A stretch of 64,000 bases of DNA from Acidovorax radicis N35 (GCF_000204195.1 NZ_AFBG01000018.1:496001-560000); one strand, 5' to 3'. Shown: positions 36,694 to 46,654, counted from the first letter of the stretch. Notes: generated by a model not told the origin, from the sequence alone. A program made the numbers and translations.

Positions 36694-37431
36694 TCAGAAG
36701 GCCTGTAGTGCGCTGCCTGATAGCACGTGCAGCCCGGCCGGGCGTGTCTGTACAGCATGGACCAGGGCTCGGGCCACATCGACACCCGGGCGGGCACGGT
36801 AGTTGGCAGGGATCAGTGGGTCCAGCAGCTTGAAGGCCTTGATGGACAAGGACTCTGCGGGGCGCGCGGCCTGGCCCAGGGCTTGGCGTTCGCCCAGCAG
36901 GAGGGAGGGGCGTGCGATCACCAGCGTGGTGAAGCCCAGGCTTTGGAGCGCCTGCTCGACCTCGCCCTTGACGCGGTTGTAGAAGATGCGGGAGCGGGCG
37001 TCGGCGCCCATGGCGGTCACCACGCCGCAGCGGGAGGCACCAGCCGCCAGAGCCGTGCGCGCGGTGGCGATCACCGCATCCTGGTCCACGGCGCGAAAGG
37101 CCTGCTGGCTGCCGGCCGCTGCAATGGTGGTGCCGAGCGTGATGTACACGTCGTCCACATGCGGCAGGCCACGCAGGGCGGGCTTGGCCGCCAGTGCTGC
37201 AAAGTCCACGGCGTGCAGGTGCAGCCGTGGGTGTTGGATATCCGGCGTGCGCCGACCCAGGGCATGCAGTGCATGCACCTCAGGCGGCAGCGCCTCGTTG
37301 CAGGGCGCTGCGCTTACGTTGATTGTGCTTTCGGATGCTGACGGATCAGCGGCCAAAAGAGCCGCGAGAACCGCCCGGCCCACGAGACCCGTTGCCCCTG
37401 CCACCAGAACCACCCGTGCCGCCTCCGCCAT
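36694..37431 (-). CDS. NAD(P)-binding atypical SDR-family protein
   Basis: A 245-residue Rossmann-fold protein with G12-x2-G15-x2-G18 ([14 protein letters not shown]) and the HTATIP2/YwnB-like motif [13 protein letters not shown], whose Y-x3-K holds the likely catalytic pair. Such proteins are nucleoside-diphosphate-sugar epimerase-like oxidoreductases of mostly unknown substrate. The only plausible start (37431) lies 86 bp inside the 3' end of rhlE in another frame, so the two genes overlap and are probably co-transcribed. Confidence 0.82.
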   Translation of the reverse strand: MAEAARVVLVAGATGLVGRAVLAALLAADPSASESTINVSAAPCNEALPPEVHALHALGRRTPDIQHPRLHLHAVDFAALAAKPALRGLPHVDDVYITLGTTIAAAGSQQAFRAVDQDAVIATARTALAAGASRCGVVTAMGADARSRIFYNRVKGEVEQALQSLGFTTLVIARPSLLLGERQALGQAARPAESLSIKAFKLLDPLIPANYRARPGVDVARALVHAVQTRPAGLHVLSGSALQAF

Positions 37432-39181
37432 AGCCGCCACCTCCACCGTTGCCACCCCGATAACCACCGCCACGGCGACCGCCGCCGCCCATGCTGTCCA
37501 CGCTCGTGCGCATCGGGTCGGGTTGGCCGCCAGCGCCACCGCCGGCATGGCCGGAGTTGCGGTGGCCCGGGTTTGCATGGCCCATGTGCGTGCCCAGGTG
37601 GGCATTGGCGCGTGGGGGTTGCGAATCATCGTAGCGGTTGCCGCCTTCATAGCCGCCACCGCCACCGTTGCCACCGCCGCCGGAACGGCCGCGTGCAGGA
37701 GCCTGGCCGCCAGCGCGTGCGCCGCCGCCCTGGCCGCCGCCACCCGCACGGCCGCCACGCGGACCATTGGCACCACCACCGCCGCCGGCTGCGGCACCGC
37801 CGCCAGCGCGGCCGCCACGGCCACCACCACCATTGCCACCGCCGGCAGGGCGGGGGCCGCGATCACCGCCACCACCTCCGCCAGCACCCTGGCCTGCCTT
37901 GTTGGTGCGGATGCGTTCCATCATTTCGCTGCGGGCGGCCTTGGCGGCAGCCTGCATCACGTCGCGGCTCGGGGGCTTGCCTGCGCCGCCCCAGATGGTC
38001 TGGCGGCCCATGGCGATGGGCTCGGCCTTCTCACCGGCGTCGGGGCCGAAGCCTTCGATGATCTGGACGGGGATCTGCTGCTTGGTGAAGCGCTCGATGT
38101 CCATCATGAAGCCTTCTTCGTCCATGCAGACCAGGCTCACGGCTTCACCGCTGTTGCCGGCACGGCCGGTGCGGCCGATGCGGTGGACGTAGTCTTCCGA
38201 GACGTTCGGGATTTCGTAGTTGACGACGTGTGGCAGCTCGTCGATGTCGATGCCGCGTGCCGCGATGTCGGTAGCCACCAGGGCGCGGATGTCACCGCTC
38301 TTGAAGCCGGCCAGGGCCTGCGTGCGGGCGGACTGGCTCTTGTTGCCGTGCAGCGCCATGGCGTTCACGCCGTTCTTGGTCAGGAACTCGGCCACATTGT
38401 TGGCGCCGAACTTGGTGCGGGTGAACACCAGCACCTGGCTCCAGTTGTGCTGCTGGATGATGTGCAGCAGCACTTGCTTCTTCTTGCCGCGGCCCACGGG
38501 GTGGATCACCTGGGTGATGCGCTGCACCGTGGTGTTGCTGGGCGTGACCTGGATGCTCTGGGGGTTCTTGAGCAGCGTGTTGGCCAGGTCGCGGATCTCG
38601 TCGCTGAAGGTGGCCGAGAACAACAGGCTCTGCTTTTCGCGGGGCACCAGGGCCAGCACCTTCTTCACGTCGTGGATGAAGCCCATGTCCAGCATGCGGT
38701 CGGCTTCGTCGAGCACCAGCACCTGCACGGTCGACAGGTCCAGGAAGCCCTGTTGCTGCAGGTCCAGCAGGCGGCCGGGGGTGGCCACCAGGATGTCCAC
38801 GCCTCGCTTGATGCGGTCGATCTGCGGGTTCATGCCCACGCCGCCGAAGACGACGGTAGAGTTGATGTCGAGGTATTTGCCGTATTCGCGCACGGACTCT
38901 TCCACCTGGGCGGCGAGCTCGCGGGTGGGCGTCAGCACCAGGGCACGGATGCCCTTTCCGCCGAACTTGTTCTTGGGCGCAGCGCTTTGCGAAAGGCGGT
39001 GCAGCAGGGGCAGGGTGAACGCGGCGGTCTTGCCGGTGCCAGTCTGCGCGCCGGCCAGCAGGTCGTGGCCTGCAAGAACGGCGGGGATGGCCTGGGCCTG
39101 AATGGGCGTGGGGGTTTCGTAGCCCGTTTCGTGCACGGCCTTCAGGATGGCAGGAGCCAGGTTCAGTTCGTCAAATGTCAT
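37346..39181 (-). CDS. rhlE: DEAD-box ATP-dependent RNA helicase RhlE
   Basis: A 611-residue helicase. Motifs: Q motif ([13 protein letters not shown]), Walker [21 protein letters not shown] in [17 protein letters not shown], and the C-terminal [10 protein letters not shown]. The last 155 or so residues are almost entirely Gly/Arg-rich ([20 protein letters not shown] repeats), an RGG-like RNA-binding tail. RhlE acts in ribosome assembly and RNA decay. The start at 39181 gives MTFDELNL; an ATG at 39199 is the alternative. The 3' end overlaps the SDR gene. Confidence 0.94.
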   Translation of the reverse strand: MTFDELNLAPAILKAVHETGYETPTPIQAQAIPAVLAGHDLLAGAQTGTGKTAAFTLPLLHRLSQSAAPKNKFGGKGIRALVLTPTRELAAQVEESVREYGKYLDINSTVVFGGVGMNPQIDRIKRGVDILVATPGRLLDLQQQGFLDLSTVQVLVLDEADRMLDMGFIHDVKKVLALVPREKQSLLFSATFSDEIRDLANTLLKNPQSIQVTPSNTTVQRITQVIHPVGRGKKKQVLLHIIQQHNWSQVLVFTRTKFGANNVAEFLTKNGVNAMALHGNKSQSARTQALAGFKSGDIRALVATDIAARGIDIDELPHVVNYEIPNVSEDYVHRIGRTGRAGNSGEAVSLVCMDEEGFMMDIERFTKQQIPVQIIEGFGPDAGEKAEPIAMGRQTIWGGAGKPPSRDVMQAAAKAARSEMMERIRTNKAGQGAGGGGGGDRGPRPAGGGNGGGGRGGRAGGGAAAGGGGGANGPRGGRAGGGGQGGGARAGGQAPARGRSGGGGNGGGGGYEGGNRYDDSQPPRANAHLGTHMGHANPGHRNSGHAGGGAGGQPDPMRTSVDSMGGGGRRGGGYRGGNGGGGGYGGGGTGGSGGRGNGSRGPGGSRGSFGR

Positions 39182-39424
39182 GTCGTTGAATGCGCCCATC
39201 CGGGGCGCTGGGTATCGGCCTGTCGTACAACCGGGGGGTTGCCGAGCCAGTCTCAAGCCGACGAGGTTCAAGGGTGGGAGCCTGGAAGCTGATGCTTCCT
39301 TCGTCCCCAGCAGTGTGCTGATGTGGCAGGCAACTGGAGCCCGCTACGGTGGGTATTGTCGCATGGCCCGATAATCTCGGTTTGCACGCAGAATTTCTGC
39401 TCACTTTTGCAGGTTTGACACTCA

Positions 39425-41086
39425 ATGGCCCAATACGTTTTTTCCATGAATCGCGTCGGCAAGATCGTGCCCCCTAAGCGGCAGATTTTGAAAGACATTT
39501 CCCTGAGCTTTTTCCCAGGTGCCAAGATTGGCGTGTTGGGTACCAACGGTTCGGGCAAGTCCACCCTCCTGAAGATCATGGCGGGCCTTGACAAGGAAAT
39601 CGAAGGCGAAGCCATCCCCATGGCGGGCCTGAACATCGGTTACCTGCCCCAGGAACCCCAGCTCGACCCCACGCAAACTGTGCGCGAGAGCGTGGAAGCG
39701 GGCATGGGCAAGCTATTTGCCGCCAAGGCCCGTCTGGAAGAGGTCTACACCGCCTACGGCGCCGAAGATGCGGACTTCGACGCGCTGGCCGCCGAACAGG
39801 CCGAGCTGGAAGCCATCATTGCCACCGCCGGTACCGACTCGGAACACCAGCTTGAAATTGCTGCCGACGCGCTGCGCCTGCCTCCGTGGGACGCCAACAT
39901 TGGCGTGCTCTCTGGTGGTGAAAAGCGCCGCGTGGCCCTGTGCCGACTGCTGCTGTCCAAGCCTGACATGCTGCTGCTCGACGAGCCAACCAACCACTTG
40001 GATGCCGAATCGGTAGACTGGCTTGAGCAATTCCTGCAGCGCTACTCGGGCACCGTGGTGGCCATCACCCACGATCGTTACTTTCTCGACAACGCCGCAG
40101 AGTGGATTCTGGAACTGGACCGGGGCTCCGGCATCCCGTACAAGGGCAATTACTCCGACTGGCTGACCCAGAAGGGCGCCCGTCTGGAAGCCGAACAAAA
40201 GGGTGAAGAAGCCCGCGCCAAGGCCCTGAAGAAGGAGCTGGAGTGGTCGCGCCAGAACCCCAAGGCCCGCCAGGCCAAGAGCAAGGCCCGTCTGGCCCGC
40301 TTTGAGGAACTGAGCGACTACGAATACCAGAAGCGCAACGAAACCAACGAAATCTTCATCCCTGTGGCGGACCGCTTGGGCAGTCAGGTGATCGAGTTCA
40401 AGAACGTCACCAAATCTTTTGGCGACCGTGTGTTGATCGACAACCTGAGCTTCAACATTCCTGCAGGCGCCATCGTTGGCATCATCGGGCCCAACGGCGC
40501 CGGTAAGTCCACGCTGTTCAAGCTGATCGCCGGCAAGGAAAAGCCGGATTCGGGTGAGGTCGTCATTGGCTCCACCGTCAAGATGGCCTTCGTGGACCAG
40601 CACCGTGATGACCTGTCCAACGACAAGACAGTGTGGGAAGACGTGTCCGGCGGACTCGACATCCTCAACGTCGGCAAGTTCCAGATGGCGAGCCGCGCCT
40701 ATTGCGGACGTTTCAACTTCAATGGCGGCGATCAGCAAAAGAAGGTCGGCATGCTCTCCGGGGGGGAGCGCGGTCGCCTGCACTTGGCCAAGACCCTGAT
40801 TGCCGGCGGTAACGTGCTGATGCTGGATGAACCCTCCAACGATCTGGACGTGGAAACTCTGCGGGCTCTGGAAGATGCGTTGTTGGAATTTGCCGGCACC
40901 ATGTTGGTAATCAGCCACGATCGCTGGTTCCTGGACCGGATCGCCACACACATCCTGGCCGCCGAAGGTGACAGCCAGTGGACGTTCTTTGACGGCAATT
41001 ACCAGGAGTACGAGGCCGACAAGAAGAAGCGACTGGGTGAAGAGGGTGCAAAACCCAAGCGAATGAGGTTCAAAGCCCTCAAATAA
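39425..41086 (+). CDS. ettA: Energy-dependent translational throttle protein EttA
   Basis: A 553-residue ABC-F protein with two ATPase domains and no membrane part. Walker A motifs GTNGSGKST and GPNGAGKST, signatures LSGGEKRR and LSGGERGR, and Walker B LLLDEPTNHLD and LMLDEPSNDLD are all intact. The linker has a charged P-site-interacting arm (LEWSRQNPKARQAKSKARLA). EttA binds the ribosomal E site and gates the first peptide bond according to ADP/ATP ratio. It is divergent from rhlE across 243 bp. Confidence 0.96.
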   Translation: MAQYVFSMNRVGKIVPPKRQILKDISLSFFPGAKIGVLGTNGSGKSTLLKIMAGLDKEIEGEAIPMAGLNIGYLPQEPQLDPTQTVRESVEAGMGKLFAAKARLEEVYTAYGAEDADFDALAAEQAELEAIIATAGTDSEHQLEIAADALRLPPWDANIGVLSGGEKRRVALCRLLLSKPDMLLLDEPTNHLDAESVDWLEQFLQRYSGTVVAITHDRYFLDNAAEWILELDRGSGIPYKGNYSDWLTQKGARLEAEQKGEEARAKALKKELEWSRQNPKARQAKSKARLARFEELSDYEYQKRNETNEIFIPVADRLGSQVIEFKNVTKSFGDRVLIDNLSFNIPAGAIVGIIGPNGAGKSTLFKLIAGKEKPDSGEVVIGSTVKMAFVDQHRDDLSNDKTVWEDVSGGLDILNVGKFQMASRAYCGRFNFNGGDQQKKVGMLSGGERGRLHLAKTLIAGGNVLMLDEPSNDLDVETLRALEDALLEFAGTMLVISHDRWFLDRIATHILAAEGDSQWTFFDGNYQEYEADKKKRLGEEGAKPKRMRFKALK

Positions 41087-41146
41087 GGCGTCAGGTCAAG
41101 TAGCATTGCATCTGGAAACCTGTCGTCCGATCGATTCCTCCCCACC

Positions 41147-43579
41147 ATGTCCCAGTCCGCTTCTCGTTCGAGAACTGTTTTTCGCGCCTGTGTCGTCAAC
41201 GCCGTGCGTGGGGGCGAGGCGTTGATGCAGGAGCTGGTCAAGGTTACTCAAGGGGCCTTGACCGGCGAGGAGTCTGTCGTCCGCAATATCCAGCAGCGCA
41301 ATCTGGTCAGCGACAGCCTGAGGTTTCTGAACCAGCACGAAGCGGCGTTGGTCAAGGGCTACCCCATGGCCCTGCTGGAGATCTTTGCCGAAGGCCCGTC
41401 TACGGCCAAAGGCCGCAGCTCGGCCGAAGACACTGGGATGGACTTTGGCGAGCTCTCGCTCATGGATGAGAACGAGATGCAGGCGCAGGTGGAGCTCTCC
41501 AAGGCGCAGCAGTCGGCGCTGCATGCCACCGATGCAGTGCTCGCAGAACTCAATACCCTGGTGAGTTCCGCGCAGGGGCTGCGCAGTGTGCAGCCCGAGC
41601 GCAATCCACTGCGTCCCGAAAGCTATATCCGCGCCCTTCAGCAGGTTGTTGGCGATACCGGTGTGTCGCCGGAAGTGCGCCAGCTGTGGATGCAGCACAT
41701 GCGTGACCTTTTGGGCAAGCTGCTGGTGGATGAATACAAGAAGACGGCGGCGAGCCTGCGCGAACACGGGGTGCAACCCGTGGGTTACGCCGTGCTGGGA
41801 ACTCCCGCTGGCAATTCTGGCCGAGGCGGCGGCTATGGCGGCGCCGGCCCGAATACCGGGATGGGCACCGGCTATGGTGGCGGCTACTCAGGCTATGGCA
41901 ACTCCATGGCTACGCCAATGGGTGACTATGGCACCACCGGGTACGGTCGGGGCGTCGGCCCATCGACAGGCTGGAGCGGCGACTCCATGCAATCGCAGAT
42001 GGGGCCTGGCGCAGCTGCAGAAGAAGCACTGCTGACGGTGGGAATTCTGCGCCAGATGTTGGCAGGCGGCGATCCCTTTGACCCGCGTGCATATGGTGCC
42101 ATGCCATCACAGCCGGTAGCGCTGCAGCCCGTCTGGGTGGCGCCCGCTGGCGCGGGCGGCGCGCAAGTGGCGGCCCATGGTGGCTATCTTCCTGCGGGGG
42201 CTGCTGCAGAAGCCATCGAGGACATGGCCCAGCTCGAACGCCTGGTGGGCAGGCTGGCCAGTGGCAGCCAGGCGGCTTCGCTGTCGGCACCTTTGACGGG
42301 GTGGCGGGGACCTGGCGTGGCCCCCGTGGTTTACGCCGCGATGCCGATGGAGGCGGCCACCCAGTCACCGGCGATGGCCATGGAAGTGGTCGGCCGCATG
42401 ATGCAGAACATTGCCCAGGATGCCCGCCTGTTGCCGCCCGTGCAGCAGGCCGTGAAAAGCCTTGAGCCCGCGCTCAAGCAACTGGTGTCACACGACGGGC
42501 GGTTTTTCACCGATGGATCTCATCCTGCACGCCGTTTGCTCGACGAACTGACGCAGCGCAGCCTGGCCTTCACTGCCGAGTCCACACCAGGGTTCAGCCG
42601 CTTCATGCGACTGGTCCAAGGGGCGGTGGATCACCTGACCGCCAACGAAATCAAGGATGCAGGGCCTTTCGATACCGTACTCAAGGCCCTGCAGTCTGCC
42701 TGGGAGACCCAGGAACAGAAGATCAAAGCCCATCAGGAGGCGCAGCAAAAAGCCCTGTTGCAGGCGGAGCAGCGGGAAATGCTGGCCGAAAAAACGGCGG
42801 CAGACATCCGCAGGTTGCCAGACCTGGAGAACGTCCCTGCCGACGTGCTCGATTTTGCTGCCGGCCCCTGGGCTGACGTGATCGCTTTGGCGCAGGTGTT
42901 GAAGGGGGGCGATGGCCAGGACGAAGATCCCGGCGGTTACCTGGCGCTGGTGCCGGTGCTGCTGTGGAGCTCACAACCCAACCTGACCCGCCAGGAGCCA
43001 GACCGCCTGAACGAGGCCATCCCCGGCCTGCTGGCCAAGCTGCGCAAGGGGCTCAAGACCATCAACTACCCCGCAGTTCAAACCAGCGCGTTTCTGCAAC
43101 GGCTGGTGGGATTGCACCAGTCGGCCTTTGAAAAGCCTGCCCCCGCGCCAGTGCCGGTGCCACAGCCAGAGCCCGAGGTGGTGGTCGAAGCCGCACCTGC
43201 AGAAGCACCATCTTCTGCCGCTGCCCCTGAAGACAGCGCCCAGGTGCCCGTGGATGCACCGGATCCCTATGCTGATTTTGTGATTGGCGCGTGGGTCGAG
43301 CTGGTCACCAATGGCAGGGTCGTGCGCACGCAACTCACCTGGGCAAGCCCGCACGGCACGTTATTCCTTTTCACCGCACCCGATGCAAGCACGCAGTCCA
43401 TGACCCGGCGCATGCGAGATAAGCTGGCTGCGGATGGCTCCTTGCGGGTGGTTCCGGCTGTGCCCACGACAGCCCGTGTTCTGGACGCTGTTGCGGCAGG
43501 ATCGTCCCGGAAGGCGGCCAGCGGCGCCCCTTCCTCCAAAGTGGCTTCGCTGGGCTCCAAGTCTTTCAAGACCCGCTAG
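41147..43579 (+). CDS. DUF1631-family protein with Gly/Tyr-rich linker
   Basis: An 810-residue protein that I assign to DUF1631, a family of large betaproteobacterial and gammaproteobacterial proteins without firm function. Regions similar to the family are residues about 1-215 and 330-610, and the C-terminal part (ADFVIGAWVELVTNGRVVRT), which may be a PilZ-like barrel. Residues about 222-275 form a low-complexity GYGG/GTGYG segment. A proline/glutamate/alanine linker lies near residues 665-705. It starts 60 bp after ettA on the same strand; there is no signal peptide or membrane segment. Confidence 0.8.
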   Translation: MSQSASRSRTVFRACVVNAVRGGEALMQELVKVTQGALTGEESVVRNIQQRNLVSDSLRFLNQHEAALVKGYPMALLEIFAEGPSTAKGRSSAEDTGMDFGELSLMDENEMQAQVELSKAQQSALHATDAVLAELNTLVSSAQGLRSVQPERNPLRPESYIRALQQVVGDTGVSPEVRQLWMQHMRDLLGKLLVDEYKKTAASLREHGVQPVGYAVLGTPAGNSGRGGGYGGAGPNTGMGTGYGGGYSGYGNSMATPMGDYGTTGYGRGVGPSTGWSGDSMQSQMGPGAAAEEALLTVGILRQMLAGGDPFDPRAYGAMPSQPVALQPVWVAPAGAGGAQVAAHGGYLPAGAAAEAIEDMAQLERLVGRLASGSQAASLSAPLTGWRGPGVAPVVYAAMPMEAATQSPAMAMEVVGRMMQNIAQDARLLPPVQQAVKSLEPALKQLVSHDGRFFTDGSHPARRLLDELTQRSLAFTAESTPGFSRFMRLVQGAVDHLTANEIKDAGPFDTVLKALQSAWETQEQKIKAHQEAQQKALLQAEQREMLAEKTAADIRRLPDLENVPADVLDFAAGPWADVIALAQVLKGGDGQDEDPGGYLALVPVLLWSSQPNLTRQEPDRLNEAIPGLLAKLRKGLKTINYPAVQTSAFLQRLVGLHQSAFEKPAPAPVPVPQPEPEVVVEAAPAEAPSSAAAPEDSAQVPVDAPDPYADFVIGAWVELVTNGRVVRTQLTWASPHGTLFLFTAPDASTQSMTRRMRDKLAADGSLRVVPAVPTTARVLDAVAAGSSRKAASGAPSSKVASLGSKSFKTR

Positions 43580-43677
43580 TGCGGGCGCCCTCCAGGCGTT
43601 CCGAAATCACGTTGACGGTTCGCACCACCTGCTGTCCCGAAAAGAGGCGCTCAATCCACCGATGCGCCTTGGTGCAC

Positions 43678-45000
43678 TCAGCTGCGGAGCAACTTTTTGC
43701 GCACCAGGTGGATGTGATTGCGCAGCGCGTACAGCTCGTCTGCGTAGGACAACGGTACGCTCACCTTTTCGGCCTGTGCCTCCAGTGCATTGAGGGCCTT
43801 GAGCAGTTCTGCGGAATCTGCCTTGCCAGCCTCCATGTCGTTTTCAATCTCACGAAGCCGGCCATACCAGCGGAAAACGCGTGATCGCACCCTGAACTGG
43901 TACAGCGGTGGCACGACGCGCGACAGTGGCAGCATGATCGCCAGCAGGATGCCCAGCACCAGCCACATGCGCTCGATCAGGTTTGCCATCCAGAACGGCA
44001 GGTAGCGCTGCAGCATCGGCACCGGCTCGTTCATGGCCCGGTCGCCTTCCTTGGCCATTGGCAGCTCGCTGTTGCGTGAGTTGGGGAACTCCCGGGCCCG
44101 GTTGAACCAACCCGATCCGCCATGCAGCTTCTGCGCGTTTTGCGCAAACAGCGTGAGCAGGGCCGGGTGTGTGGCATCGCGTGCCAGCAGCGAGGTGGTG
44201 GATGCCACCAGCCGCACATCCCGTGTGGGCACGTTGGCGGCCAGATCCACCACGCCGCGAGGCAGCGTGACGGGCGTCAGGAACGGAAAGCGCCGTGCAT
44301 AGGCCTCGTGCTGGGCAAAGTCCAGCAACTGTACGCCGGGTGTCTGCAGCAGCATCTGCACCATCAGCGACTCCGGGGCCGATGCAAACACCAGCGCATC
44401 GAGCTTGCCTGCCAGAAAATCCACGGTGGCGGGCGTCTGCTCCAGTCGGAACATCTGCACGGAGCCTGGCGACACCTTGTTGGCGTCGAGCAGGCGCTCC
44501 ATCAATTTGGGCACGCCACTGCCGTCCGAGCCTACATTGACCCGCCAGCCACGCACCTGCCGCAGGCTGTCTATGCGCGGTGTGTTGTACGCACGTTCGG
44601 CGGAATCCGTGCGGTAAAACAGCCACACGGGTTCTACAAAGAGGCTGCCCAGGGATACCAGCTGGTCGGCGTCATCGGGCTGCAATTCGGCTGTGCCTCC
44701 CTGCACAAACGCCACATCGGCCTTGCCTTCCCGCAGTAACTGGAGATTGTGCGAAGAGCCGTCGCTGGGCAGTAGCCGCACTTCGATGCCGTCCACGGCC
44801 AGCGCTTTCTGGTACCGCTTGCCAAATTCCTCGTAGGCGCTTTGCGCCGGGCCCGTGGCCAGTGTCACGGTTTTTGGCGGATTGGGGTTGAGCCACCAGT
44901 AAGCCAGCACCAGCAAACCCACTGCCAGAAATGCGAGAGGACCGGCTGACACGATCAGATCGCGCAGAGAAAGCAGTGTGTTGCGGAAAGCCTGGGACAT
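43678..45000 (-). CDS. Membrane-anchored TAXI-family TRAP substrate-binding protein
   Basis: A 440-residue protein with an N-terminal membrane segment (GPLAFLAVGLLVLAYWWLNP), a TAXI-type binding domain (TLATGPAQSAYEEFGKRYQK, then KADVAFVQGGTAE), and a second membrane segment near residue 350 (MWLVLGILLAIMLPL). A cytoplasmic coiled-coil tail of about 80 residues follows. A soluble receptor would lack the second membrane helix, so this looks like a sensor or scaffold more than a free transporter receptor. No TRAP permease is adjacent. ATGs at 45018 and 45051 are alternatives; the latter falls within a strong hairpin. Confidence 0.78.
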   Translation of the reverse strand: MSQAFRNTLLSLRDLIVSAGPLAFLAVGLLVLAYWWLNPNPPKTVTLATGPAQSAYEEFGKRYQKALAVDGIEVRLLPSDGSSHNLQLLREGKADVAFVQGGTAELQPDDADQLVSLGSLFVEPVWLFYRTDSAERAYNTPRIDSLRQVRGWRVNVGSDGSGVPKLMERLLDANKVSPGSVQMFRLEQTPATVDFLAGKLDALVFASAPESLMVQMLLQTPGVQLLDFAQHEAYARRFPFLTPVTLPRGVVDLAANVPTRDVRLVASTTSLLARDATHPALLTLFAQNAQKLHGGSGWFNRAREFPNSRNSELPMAKEGDRAMNEPVPMLQRYLPFWMANLIERMWLVLGILLAIMLPLSRVVPPLYQFRVRSRVFRWYGRLREIENDMEAGKADSAELLKALNALEAQAEKVSVPLSYADELYALRNHIHLVRKKLLRS

Positions 45001-45024
45001 GGAATAAGTGCTGAACATGGGGTG

Positions 45025-45071
45025 GAGCAACCACGAGGCCTCTGTGACCATCCGAGGCCCCGTGGTTGCTC
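45025..45071. repeat. Strong inverted repeat in the leader of the TAXI gene
   Basis: Arms 45025-45042 and 45054-45071 match at 17 of 18 positions (the mismatch is a G-U pair in RNA), with an 11-nt loop. It lies between the EF-hand gene stop and the TAXI gene start on the minus strand. No T-run follows, so a processing site, mRNA-stability element or attenuator is more likely than an intrinsic terminator. Confidence 0.8.
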
Positions 45072-45133
45072 ATGCGGCTGTGGCGTACGCCCTCCAGGCA
45101 CATTAGGCCAGGAGCGACAGGGGTTCCTGAGAT

Positions 45134-45664
45134 CTATGGCTTGCTGCCGCGCCGCTGGCGCTCGTAAGCCACACATTCCGGAAGGGAGAGCTGGTCGTCC
45201 TGATCGGTATCTGCCGCGTCGAAATAGGCCATGCGGCTTTCAACGACTTCCTTGAATGACAGCTTGCCGTCGCTGTCCGTGTCAACGGCTGCAAGTCGCT
45301 TCAGGCGGCCTTTGCCCATGCGCGGCACCTGGGCCAGGTCGGAGAGCTGGACATGGCCTGTCGCATCGGGCGAGAGGTTGTGCCAGCCTTGCACGATGTC
45401 CCGGTGAAACTCCTCCAGAGACACCTTGCCGTCGTGGTTCATGTCAGCAGACGAGCAGATCGCCTGGAGCCGGTTGGCGCGCGATGGTGCTGCTGGCTTC
45501 TGGGCCGTGGTGGTCACCTTGGGTGGGGATGTGGGGGAAGACACCGGGGCATCCGCTGCCTGCGCGGCGGATGCACAAGCCAGAGCGAAGGTGCCTGCCG
45601 CTGCTGCACTGCACAGCAAACGCATGGTGCGCAGAGCGTGTGGGGTTTGGGTTGTGATCATCAT
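45134..45664 (-). CDS. Secreted EF-hand calcium-binding protein
   Basis: A 176-residue protein with a signal peptide (cleavage near AAQAAD, about residue 38). It has three canonical EF-hand loops (DMNHDGKVSLEE, DTDSDGKLSFKE, DTDQDDQLSLPE) and one degenerate loop (PDATGHVQLSDL). It should bind Ca2+ in the periplasm or outside the cell. Start 45664 has GGAGG five bases upstream. The gene begins 10 bp after the DUF3011/ricin-fold gene, so the two are one operon. Confidence 0.85.
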   Translation of the reverse strand: MMITTQTPHALRTMRLLCSAAAAGTFALACASAAQAADAPVSSPTSPPKVTTTAQKPAAPSRANRLQAICSSADMNHDGKVSLEEFHRDIVQGWHNLSPDATGHVQLSDLAQVPRMGKGRLKRLAAVDTDSDGKLSFKEVVESRMAYFDAADTDQDDQLSLPECVAYERQRRGSKP

Positions 45665-45674
45665 TGGGCCCTCC

Positions 45675-46472
45675 TTACCACCACCAGCGTTGGCTGGGGC
45701 TACGGTTGCAGGGCCAGACCATGGTGTGTGCGCCCTGGCGGACCCGGCCATCCTCCACGTCCAGGCATTTGCCGGTGAGCTGGCTCACGATCTGGCCGCC
45801 CCGGGTGGCCCAGCTTTGGCTGCGCGAGCCTGAGCACGACCACAGCACCACCCGTGCGCCATCGCGCGGGTCTCCACGGTCCACGTCCACGCACAGGTCG
45901 CGCACCCGGATCTCACCCCCGCGCCCCACAGCGAACCGCTGGGACGCGGTGCCGTTGCATTCATACACCTGCAATGTGGTGCCTGGCTGGAACTTGCCTC
46001 CCCGCACGTCCAGGCACAGGCGGCCGTCCACGCGGACTTCTCGCCCCCAGTCGCCACCTTGGCCGGGATAGTCCGGGTACTCGGGTTGCCGGTCGTTGTC
46101 GTGCCGGTTGTGGTTGGCCAGCAGCGCAAGGCCCGCGATGGCGGCCACCGCGGCCACAGCTGCGCCAGCGTTGGACCCACTGCTGTTGCCAGAGGCGTAG
46201 CTGCGGGTAATCTGGAAGCGGCCGCCGCAACCCCCGTTGGTCCACAGCTCCCGATTGGTCAGGTCATAGCCCCAAGTGCGGTTGAAACGGCATGCGCCCT
46301 GTGTCTGTGCGCTCAGGTCCACCTGGGTGGTGTCGTCCGGCAGGCGGTAGGACGTGTAGCCGCCGTTGGACTGCAGGTCCACAAACTGGTCCTGGGCCAG
46401 CGCTGTCTGGGCGTTCAGGAGCAAAGGCAGGCACAACAACCAGCTGTGCCGCAAACGGGTCCGATTTTTCAT
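45675..46472 (-). CDS. Secreted DUF3011 and ricin-type beta-trefoil protein
   Basis: A 265-residue protein with a signal peptide ending TALAQ. Residues about 27-95 resemble DUF3011, with paired cysteines (GACRFNRTWGYD and NGGCGGRFQI). A glycine/alanine-rich hydrophobic stretch follows (NAGAAVAAVAAIAGLALLA). Residues about 140-265 are a ricin-B-type lectin domain with three Q-x-W-like repeats (SQRFAVG, SQSWATR, SQRWWW). It may bind carbohydrate at the cell surface. AAGGAGA precedes the ATG at 46472. It is upstream of the EF-hand gene in the same operon. Confidence 0.8.
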   Translation of the reverse strand: MKNRTRLRHSWLLCLPLLLNAQTALAQDQFVDLQSNGGYTSYRLPDDTTQVDLSAQTQGACRFNRTWGYDLTNRELWTNGGCGGRFQITRSYASGNSSGSNAGAAVAAVAAIAGLALLANHNRHDNDRQPEYPDYPGQGGDWGREVRVDGRLCLDVRGGKFQPGTTLQVYECNGTASQRFAVGRGGEIRVRDLCVDVDRGDPRDGARVVLWSCSGSRSQSWATRGGQIVSQLTGKCLDVEDGRVRQGAHTMVWPCNRSPSQRWWW

Positions 46473-46654
46473 GGATTCTCCTTGTCGCGATAGGTAGATG
46501 GGCAAGAGGCATCAGGTGTCAGCTGCCCTGCGCGCTGTGCCACAGAAGTGGTCGAGCCAAGCCATTGCGGTCCGAGTTTTCCCTCTGTGTCTGCATCATA
46601 TGGGCTCGTTGCTGGCGCGACCGAGACCCTCTGGCTGGCCCCCGAGGTTGCTGT

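Noticed and set aside
37430..37910. Possible DNA repeat array (GGC/CCG-rich tracts)
   Set aside because: It is the codon-level consequence of the Gly/Arg-rich RhlE tail, not a CRISPR array or satellite; there are no regular spacers.
36986..39292. 768-codon plus-strand frame
   Set aside because: Antisense to rhlE; Ala/Thr-rich translation arises from the Gly/Arg repeat tail.
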